In this document: piece by piece, positions 56,240-64,000 of the stretch
Numbering within the stretch: position 1 is the stretch's first letter
Layout of the letters: every line of letters begins with the position of its first letter
Assembly: GCF_005239225.2 (NCBI RefSeq)
Contig: NC_133286.1
Span: 20,846,572 to 20,910,571, forward strand
Length of the DNA: 64,000 nt
Direction: 5' to 3'
From: Populus alba
Taxonomy: Eukaryota; Streptophyta; Magnoliopsida; Malpighiales; Salicaceae
The notes under the pieces: model-generated
The model's database searches: none
The model's input: the letters and a program-made list of their open reading frames with translations, nothing else
Told to the model about the DNA's origin: nothing
Program-made: the position numbers and the translations under genes

Positions 56240-57116
56240 ATGGCTGCTTTGGCTACTCTGGCTACCGAGACTCAGTTTCATGTTCTGGCTGTTGATGATA
56301 GCCTTATTGACAGAAAGTTGATTGAAAGGCTCCTCAAAACCTCTTCTTATCAGGGTATATTGATGTCAAAACCTAAAGGGATTTAATGGATTGTATATTA
56401 TTTTGAACTTTAGTTCTTGATTGCTGACATCTTTTTGGTTCTGGCTCGTTTTTACAGTCACAGCAGTGGATTCAGGAAGCAAGGCCTTGGAGTTTTTGGG
56501 TTTGAACGGGGATGATGAGCAGAGAGATTCAAACCCTTCCTCTGTTTCCCCCGACCATCATCATCAACACATTGAAATTAACATGATCATTACAGATTAC
56601 TGTATGCCAGGAATGACAGGCTACGATCTCCTAAAAAAGATCAAGGTAGTCAATTCTGATTGTTCTTCAAGATATCTATCTGTTTTTGTCCATTTGATCA
56701 CCGTTTTTGAGCAAGAATCTGACTGCGTAGTTGCATTTTTCCCAGGAATCCAAGTATTTCAAGGATATCCCAGTTGTGATCATGTCCTCGGAGAATGTCC
56801 CCTCAAGAATCAATAGGTGAGAATGTCCTCAATTAAGACTGTTTAAAACTTTGTATACTTAATTAAATCCTAATCTGACCTGGGTTATTAATGATCTGTG
56901 TTGATCAGATGCTTGGAAGAAGGAGCAGAAGAGTTCTTCTTGAAGCCAGTTCAATTGTCCGATGTCAACAAACTTAGACCCCATCTAATGAAGGGAAGAT
57001 GCAAGGAAGAAGATCAACCTAACAACAAAAGGAAAGGCATGGAAGAAATTGTCAACTCTCCTGGAAGAACAAGATCAAGATACAACGAGGGCTTGGAAGT
57101 GGTCTTATCCCAATAG
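56240..57116 (+). CDS. Type-A two-component response regulator (ARR8/ARR9-like)
   Basis: Cytokinin-signalling receiver protein. Type-A regulators take phosphate from histidine phosphotransfer proteins and damp cytokinin responses. Four exons (56240-56354, 56458-56645, 56746-56816, 56909-57116) join in phase to 193 residues. The receiver domain shows all key residues: acidic pair D19-D20 in FHVLAVDDS, phospho-acceptor D85 in [17 protein letters not shown]115-S116 in [13 protein letters not shown], and K137 in [10 protein letters not shown]. The N terminus ([17 protein letters not shown]) and [14 protein letters not shown] match the ARR8/ARR9 clade of Arabidopsis. The region before the phospho-acceptor has a His-rich loop (PDHHHQH). 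The tail after the receiver is short (about 50 residues), basic and Ser-rich, with no Myb-like DNA-binding domain, which excludes type B. Intact. Confidence 0.94.
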
Positions 57117-57313
57117 ATTTCCCATCTTAATTTTACCTTTTTTCAATAGATTTGACACCACAGGCCCCAAGAAAATTTAGATTCACTGAGAAAGATGGGA
57201 ATCAAGCTATCAATTTTCCTCATGTTTAGGATTTATCCGTTATTAGTTCAATTGTAAATTACCACAGGAAATATTCATTTTTGTTCTGTTAAATCTAATC
57301 AACAATCATGGAG

Positions 57314-57316
<3 letters not shown>

Positions 57317-57349
<33 letters not shown>
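57317..57349. repeat. (CT)n microsatellite downstream of the response regulator
   Basis: About 16 CT units start 200 bases after the stop codon, possibly inside the 3' untranslated region. Likely length-polymorphic. Confidence 0.95.
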
Positions 57350-57354
<5 letters not shown>

Positions 57355-57864
57355 CCATTTTTTTTTTTAAAAAAATAAAAATTCATACTAGTCAAGTCTA
57401 TATTCTTTCATTGAATCAATAGGGGTACGCATGCACGTTTTTGTGGAAGAAATCATTAATATTGTTTTGCCAATTTCCAAGTTCAATGATACATGTTTCC
57501 TAAGAGCAGGGTTCAATTCACGTCCAACAACTTTTATTTATTTTATATGAGAAAAAATCCATTTAAAATAAGACAAGATGATACTTCATTGACTTTTTCC
57601 CCCTTCAAATTTCTTTATCCAACTTTTAATAAAGAAGATTGTGTACATTTTGAATGAGATAAGTTGTTTCAAATTTAAATTGGTAACTGAGGTTTTGTGG
57701 AATCATAGTTAAAAATAAAAATACTTTTCTAATTAAAGGGGTTTTATAAAAAATAAAATTTATTTCATATCTTGTAAATAAAATTTTCATTAATGTATAC
57801 TATATGCAAAAATAGAGGTATTCAATATCAATTTTGTTCCTGTTTGACTTTCCAATCCAATTAT

Positions 57865-58030
57865 AATTTTGAAAATGTTTTATTTTTTTAATTTTAAATT
57901 AAATTTTTAGTTTTTAAAATTATTTTAATGAGTTAATATTATAAATAAATTTTAAAAAAATAAAAAAAAATATTATTTTAATATATTTTTAATAAAAAAT
58001 ATTATTTTATCGTATTTTCAAATAAAATTA
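57865..58030. repeat. AT-rich MITE-like dispersed repeat
   Basis: TTTTGAAAATGTTTTATTTT at the left, ATTTTAATGAGTTAATATTA in the core, ATTTTAATATATTTTTAATA at the right. Same family as 36935, 39190 and 54685. Confidence 0.5.
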
Positions 58031-61000
58031 GTTCAACTGAGTTGTGATTTTATATCACCAAAACATTAGGCAGCCGGGTTGTAGATTTTAGGCTTATTAA
58101 TGACCTGAAACAACTTTAGCTGACTGATAGTTTTAGGTTAGAGTCTAGCCATGAGATATTACTTTTTATTTTCTCTTCATTAGCAAAAATTTATTATGTG
58201 TCGCATTTTGTATATTTGTAATGATGTTATTATAATTATTAAATTTGCTCAATTTATAATCTTGTTTAGATCGTGTGTGTGTACATATATATATGTATAT
58301 ATATATAATAAAAAAGAATCAATATTATATAATTAGGATAAAAGCTATAATTAATCCACAACTCAGTTTAGCAATAAAAACAAGGGACAGGCCTAGCTTG
58401 CAAAAAAAAAAAAAAAAATATTATAATATTCTCATATTAAACCAGCAAGATTTAAATCTAGAGTTAAAAACTAGTAAAATTTAAATTTTATCTAATTCTT
58501 AACTCTATTGCAGTTCAGATGATCTGATCCAAATCTATTAACTTTATAAAATATATTTTTAAAAATAATAATATCTTAAATTTTTTTATAAAAAATATTA
58601 TTAAATTGCCCAACTTGTGACCCCACTTGCACCAAGTTGATATAATTATTGATATTATGGTGCTAACTCGATCACATTATTAAATCCATGATTCATGCTG
58701 GCCAAATTTATACCTAGCTAAAATAAATAACATATTTTTTTAATGTTGACAAATTTATACCTAGCTAAGAAAATGTTTTTCATGTGAATATTTATCAAAA
58801 CAAATTATTTTATACCCACTATTTCCCATCAAACTTTGTTTGAATTTTACAATATTTGTCAAAACTTTGTTTTTCATGTGGTCCAAGTTCAACTAAATAA
58901 AACCGACAAAAACATAAAAAAATAATATATTATAAGCCTGTAAATATTTGATTCAAAAATACAATTGGAATCCAAGATCTTCCATGAGCCTATATAACCA
59001 ATTGATCACCGTCCAAAAAAATATATCATATGGGGATATCATTGGATCGTGCGGTGCAATAACCATGCTGGTCTCTCGAATCAAGAAGGGCATATTTGAA
59101 GAGATTTATCATTGACAGGACCCATTTGTGTCTGCTGTCTTTGATCATGAAAACAAAATAATATTTCGGGGCCCAATATTACTTTTTCTTTGTTTCCTAG
59201 CCGAGTGGCTGTGGGTCTTCATTTATAAGGTGGCCCGGCCTAGTTTTAATTTAACCCTGGAGGCTATTTCTAAATTGAGTCAGCTTCTCCGGGCCCAGAA
59301 GGTCAGCTATATAAATTTCGATTTGTTTTTTTTTTTTTTTTTTATTATTTATTATTAAGGGTGTTTTGAGATGAAGTTTTATTCTAAGAAGTAAGATTTA
59401 ATACGGATATTCTAGACAAAAATTAATGATTTAAATTTAATATATAAAATTCAAATTAAAAAAAATATAAATACCATTAAAAAATAAAGATGTGAAAGTC
59501 TAGTTGGATTTTAATAACTTATCACTCTCATCATAAATTTATGTAAATTTATATAAATTGATATAAATAATAATAAAAGAGAAAATAAATGTAAAAAATG
59601 TTTGTATCTACGAAGACGAAAAATAACACTAATTTTTCTTTTACTCGAAGAAAATATAGTGTTCATTTTATAGCCAAATACCAACAGCAAAGCCAATAAT
59701 AAGAAAAATATTTCTAGCGAAACCACAGGAAGACAACACAGAACGGTACCGTAAAGCAACAAACAAAAAGTTCCTGCATAGGCCCCACTCTCACATGGCG
59801 AAATCTCTATGGTCATAGAACTAATTAACAGAGTCGGAGTCAACATCGTTGACTAAAATCAGTTCAATAAATAAATAAATAAATTACCCCAGGGCACGTG
59901 CTTGAATCCCATGTGCTTCAAATTAGTAGAAGATATTTTTTTATGGTTTTCGAGCATCATATTTTAAAATAATATATATATATATATATATTATTTATTT
60001 TAAATAAGCTCTGAGTTACCTTAGTTATATTTTATTTTAATTTGTCTCCGTCACATCAAAACTATTCATGGATTACTTTTCCATTATATTTTTAATTACT
60101 CGTAGATTACTTTTAAATAGCCTTCCTCAAACTTTTCTTTATTAAATTTAAAAAGTTTAATAAGAGAAACAAAAGAAATCACAAGGAATAAAATATTTGT
60201 ATTGTGATAGGTTCTATTTTTTACTAGGTTATAGGAAAAAAAAATATTTGATTAATTGAAATACTTTATATTTTTAGTATTTAGCTTTATATATAATTAG
60301 TTGTGTTTTAAAATTTTATTTTATATAATTTAAAATAATTTATTTTTCATTCATGAAAAAATGCTTTTTATTTATTTTACAAGTAAAAATTCACTTCTTA
60401 ATAGTTTTAACTAAAAACATATTTTTTAAAATTATAACTATAAAAACTACATATATGATCTTATTAATATCATACATGAGAAAATAAAAATTCAACACCT
60501 TCATTTTCTTGTATTTTAATAATAATAATAATAATTTTTGACATTATTTGTCAAAGGTTTTCATAGTTCATTTTTTTTTTGTAAATTTATTAGATAATAT
60601 TTGATTATTATCTTGTAATAAAAAAGATAAAGACAATAGGAGCAGTGATAATATCTCATTGCATTTACTATTTAAAAATTATAAATATTTACTCTAAAAT
60701 TATGCCAAAAATAAAATTATTTCAAGTTTTTATCATTTTTTAATCAAATATATTTTATATCTTTTATGTTTTAAGATATTAACAAAAACTAATTTTATAA
60801 TTTACATGTAATTATTATACATGTACAAATCTGTACTTTAAAAAATAAGTTTTTCTTTATATATCAAATATCTATGAAATTTGTTTATTGAACATCTAAA
60901 TCATATTATAAGATTAGATAAACAACAGTTTCTATTATATTATTATTGACCGAATTAGATCCATGAAATAATTAATGACATAATTAGTAAAATTCTATTT

Positions 61001-61190
61001 CCAGAAGAATTACCATATTGTTATTCCAGATTGACTGAGTTGGCGAAGAAAAACTTGAGTGATTTCTTGAAATTGTGCCCTGTAGGGCACAAAATTTGGA
61101 AAAGAAAAAAAAAAAGGAAAAAGGAAAGAAATCAAAATCCGAATATCATTTTAAAAAAAATTATCAAAATCAATAATTTTCAATAACCCT
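58031..61190. other. Intergenic, no gene seen
   Basis: AT-rich with short A/T runs and a (TA)n at about 59972-59990. A GC-richer patch at 58990-59310 (TCGGGGCCCAATATTAC..., GTGGCCCGGCCTAG) is not coding as far as can be read. The minus ORF at 59511-59846 is hydrophobic in parts but unrecognised and is regarded as chance. Confidence 0.5.
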
Positions 61191-61624
61191 CAATTTTTTC
61201 TCTCTTTAATTAAACAGATTCCCCCTCTCACTCTCCACTCCACTCTCATTAAAACCAAACAGGCTTCACTTTCTCTAATATTCGCTTTTTCTCTCACTTT
61301 CTCTCCAACCAAACACCACAGAGCCCAATTCCTCGAATCCAAAGGCCGTCGCAGAATCTTCGTTTGCGACATATTCTCTCGTCGATTCCGCCGGGTTTTT
61401 CCCCCGACGATTCGAGATTGAATCGATTAGTTTTGCGATTTTGTTAGCTGATCGAGGTTTTTTTTTGGTAATGCGAGGGTTTCGAGGAGCTGAGAGTGAG
61501 TGCTTTAGAGTTTAAATGAGGCAATGTGTGTGTTTGTAGGTGGATTTTGTTGCGGTGATGGTGGTGGTGATGGTGAGATGTGTAGGGTTTTGTTAGAGTT
61601 TTGATTACGTCAAAAACGGAGGGA
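61191..61624 (+). promoter_or_regulatory. Probable promoter/leader of the PRAF-like gene
   Basis: A pyrimidine-rich block (TTTCTCTCTTTAATT, CCCCCTCTCACTCTCCACTC, TTTCTCTCACTTTCTCTCC) is followed by a GC-richer stretch with CGTCGATTCCGCCGG. This layout is typical of a plant TATA-less transcription start and leader. Short upstream ATGs occur, for example at 61471. The transcription start is not determined. Confidence 0.4.
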
Positions 61625-64000
61625 ATGGCTGCTTTGGAGCCGACGTTGAGAGTTGGCCCCTTAGAGAGAGACATTGAATTGGTAATTATATATATATATA
61701 TATATTTTATATATTTTTGTTGTTTATTGATATAATAAAGTGCTGATGATATTGATTGAGGTTTTGTGAATGTATTTTGATTTATATCTTGGTAATGAAT
61801 GAGAAGGTTTAGTGTTATGTTTGTATGATTTTTTTTTTGGTTGTGTTTTTGTGATCAGGGTGCAACGTGGTTGTGTTAAAAGCTCAAGCTTGTAAATAGA
61901 GATTGCCTATTAATTGCTATGGATTTTAATAAGTTGAGCATTGATTTGAATGTTTGGTCTCGTAAATTGTTTGAAATTAGTGCAATGGAATTTGAGTTGT
62001 TTTTTTTTTTCCAAAAAAGCGAAACCGGGTCAAATGTTGTGGAGCTGTTGGTTACTGTTCAAGCTAATAAGAGCATTAAGATTCTGGTAATATCTGTTAT
62101 TTCAATGGGATCGAGTAGTATAACCTTTCCTTTTATTTGTTCATCAGTGTTTGCATTGCGAAATGTTAGTATAGGATGTGTGAGGGTCAACATGTTGTCA
62201 TATGCGGGTTTTTTTTTGGCAAGTCTTAATGGACTATTCTAGCTGGCTTTTTTGGGTAAGCTAATTGTTTTTGTGCATTTTATTAAGAGTACATGAATGA
62301 GTATTACATGAGCATTAACACATGAGTGCTAGTGATGGTAGGATGCATGGCAAAGCATCAAGACTCAGTGTTAAGACATGCATGCTTTTCTGGAATTTTT
62401 CAAAGAATTGCGATAGTATATAAATAAATAGTCAGCCAAATGTTATTAGCGAGTGTTCATATCTCTCTGGCATCAATGAGTTGTAAATATTCACTCAAAT
62501 GGAAACCTTTTCACGGGCTTAATACAAAATACCTGTAATTGTTACCTCTGGGCTGGGTAGTGCACCATACCCATTTATTTCTATATTAGAAACCAAGTTT
62601 TATGTTGGTGTCTGGGATAAGTGAAAAAAGGATTTGAGTAAATCATGGATCATGAACTTAAAAATAACTGAAGAAAAAAGAGACAAGAACCTGCTTATTG
62701 TGAGATATAATCATGCGGCTGCACCATTAGATGTTTCTCCATGATGAGAAATATTTGTACATCTCCTGAAATCTGACTTATGCATAGCCTGCTTAGTTTA
62801 TTTTCAATTGATTTTCTTGCTGCATTCTTTGCCACAGGCCATCACTGCTCTTAAAAGGGGCACTCAGTTGCTCAAGTATGGCCGTAGAGGGAAGCCCAAA
62901 TTTTGCCCCTTCAGGCTGTCGAATGTAAGATTATATTTAAGGCATGCTTTTAAATGTTACCTTTTCTCTTTCTTATTTTGAGACAAATCGGTATGGGATC
63001 AAGAAATTTGTGGTTAGCTATTTGTGTTTGTTTATTTTCCCTCAATGGAAGCTAGCTATGGTACTGCCTCCTCTTCAAGTAGATCGATTCGTAAGTTCAT
63101 TTGCATCTTTTAATCTGTTTTTATGATGCATGCTCTGATAATAGCATATTTTTATGGATTTTCTGTAATTTTTGCTGCTCTTTACCAAGTTTAGATTACG
63201 ATGCAGTGTTGAGAATTGAATGATTTAGAAAGTGCCTTTGTCTCTGAATACATTGGTCTCATTGAAGGTTAAATGAATAAAATTAGGTCTACTGTTTCAT
63301 AAAATCTTAGCAGAATATGCTTCCAGAACAGTTCTAAAATGGTGATGGTACTGTGAATGAATAAAATAAAGGCAGTAGTGGTGTTGTCATCAAGGTAGAA
63401 AAGCAAGTGTCCTAACCCTTATATCCATGGAAATAAGGGCCTCCAGGGCTCTCTGAAGAAAATACCCTAGTGGCATCTACTTTTACACTGGACTTGAAAA
63501 CTACTTGAAAGATCTTTAGCTGGTTATCCTGCACAGCTCAGCATCTCTCCTCTGTTTCTATGTAAACATGGGCTTGCTGGAGAAACTGAAGATCTATTAG
63601 ATTGATTATTGAAGCTGAAAAATATTAGTTAGTGACGAGGCTTATGATGGTGCTGATCCTGCTGGCAGGCCACTTGGTTTTCCTAACCTTGGTCTGTGCT
63701 GCTTCCTAATCAGAAGATAAGAGAGCACCTTTCCCTGCAGTTTAAGGTTTCACTATCAATGTCTGAAGGCATGCATGCATGCAATGTAGGAACTTTTTGA
63801 TGTTTCACCCTATTATTTTTATGCCAAGCTCTATCATGTACTTTCATAGGCGCTGCTTTTAATTGCTGCAAGGCAGTTGGTAATTTAATTTAATTTAATA
63901 TTTTTTTGGCCATTTCTAAATGGTAAGCTTCTTGCATGCTGCTTCTGGTAATTTATCTAAATGCGTTGTTTTGGGTATATTCTGTTTGATGTTGTTGGAT
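61625..64000 (+). CDS. PH-RCC1-FYVE (PRAF-like) protein, first two coding exons only
   Basis: N-terminal part of a plant PRAF protein: a PH domain, RCC1 repeats, a FYVE zinc finger and a C-terminal BRX domain in the full protein, with proposed roles in phosphoinositide binding and small-GTPase regulation. Exon 1 (61625-61681) encodes MAALEPTLRVGPLERDIEL. Exon 2 (62838-62924) encodes AITALKRGTQLLKYGRRG then KPKFCPFRLSN, the hallmark start of the PRAF PH domain. Both end at GTAA donors and the frame joins at phase 0. The intron between them is 1156 bp. The next expected exon (DESxLIW...) was not found up to base 64000, so intron 2 is longer than 1 kb and the rest lies outside. The ORF at 61919-62242 is intronic chance. 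Confidence 0.85.

Noticed and set aside
59511..59846. Minus-strand ORF of 111 codons with hydrophobic stretches
   Set aside because: No family recognised, AT-rich surroundings, no splice or promoter context.
61919..62242. Plus-strand ORF of 107 codons
   Set aside because: Lies inside the intron between PRAF exons 1 and 2, and its frame is not continuous with them.

Overview
The window is nuclear DNA of a flowering plant, most likely a woody eudicot of the willow family (poplar or willow). The evidence is split genes with GT-AG introns, plant-only protein families, an AT-rich intergenic background, and transposon and SINE debris of the kind common in Populus. The species call is inference; the plant call is firm.

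Layout. (1) 1-13.6 kb, minus strand: NRPE1, the largest subunit of RNA polymerase V. Fifteen coding exons were placed here; the 3' end runs off the left edge. (2) 13.5-23.3 kb: repeat-rich DNA. It holds a segmental copy of the NRPE1 upstream region, two related elements carrying palindromes, a 170-bp-class tandem repeat, two SINEs, a hAT-like element with a perfect 8-bp target duplication, and another terminal-inverted-repeat insertion. (3) 23.3-31.7 kb, plus strand: an ABC transporter of subfamily C (MRP type). Its first 798 codons are open but the second half is decayed. Directly upstream is an inverted partial copy of its own 5' end, preceded by a copy of its promoter. (4) 31.8-43.6 kb: gene-poor DNA with MITE-like and LINE-like remnants, a short pre-miRNA-sized hairpin and a SINE. 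(5) 43.69-49.97 kb, plus: a complete five-exon NPF (NRT1/PTR) transporter. (6) 56.24-57.12 kb, plus: a complete four-exon type-A response regulator of cytokinin signalling. (7) 61.6 kb to the right edge, plus: the first two coding exons of a PH-RCC1-FYVE (PRAF-like) protein.

The genes do not form a pathway. The most striking structure is the inverted duplication at 23.34-23.91 kb (promoter copy, sense arm, loop, antisense arm) just upstream of the decaying transporter. It has the layout of a natural hairpin-RNA or proto-miRNA locus. That NRPE1, a core component of RNA-directed DNA methylation, lies about 10 kb away is probably coincidence. All exon boundaries were set by reading splice sites and comparing with remembered family members; none was computed or tested.
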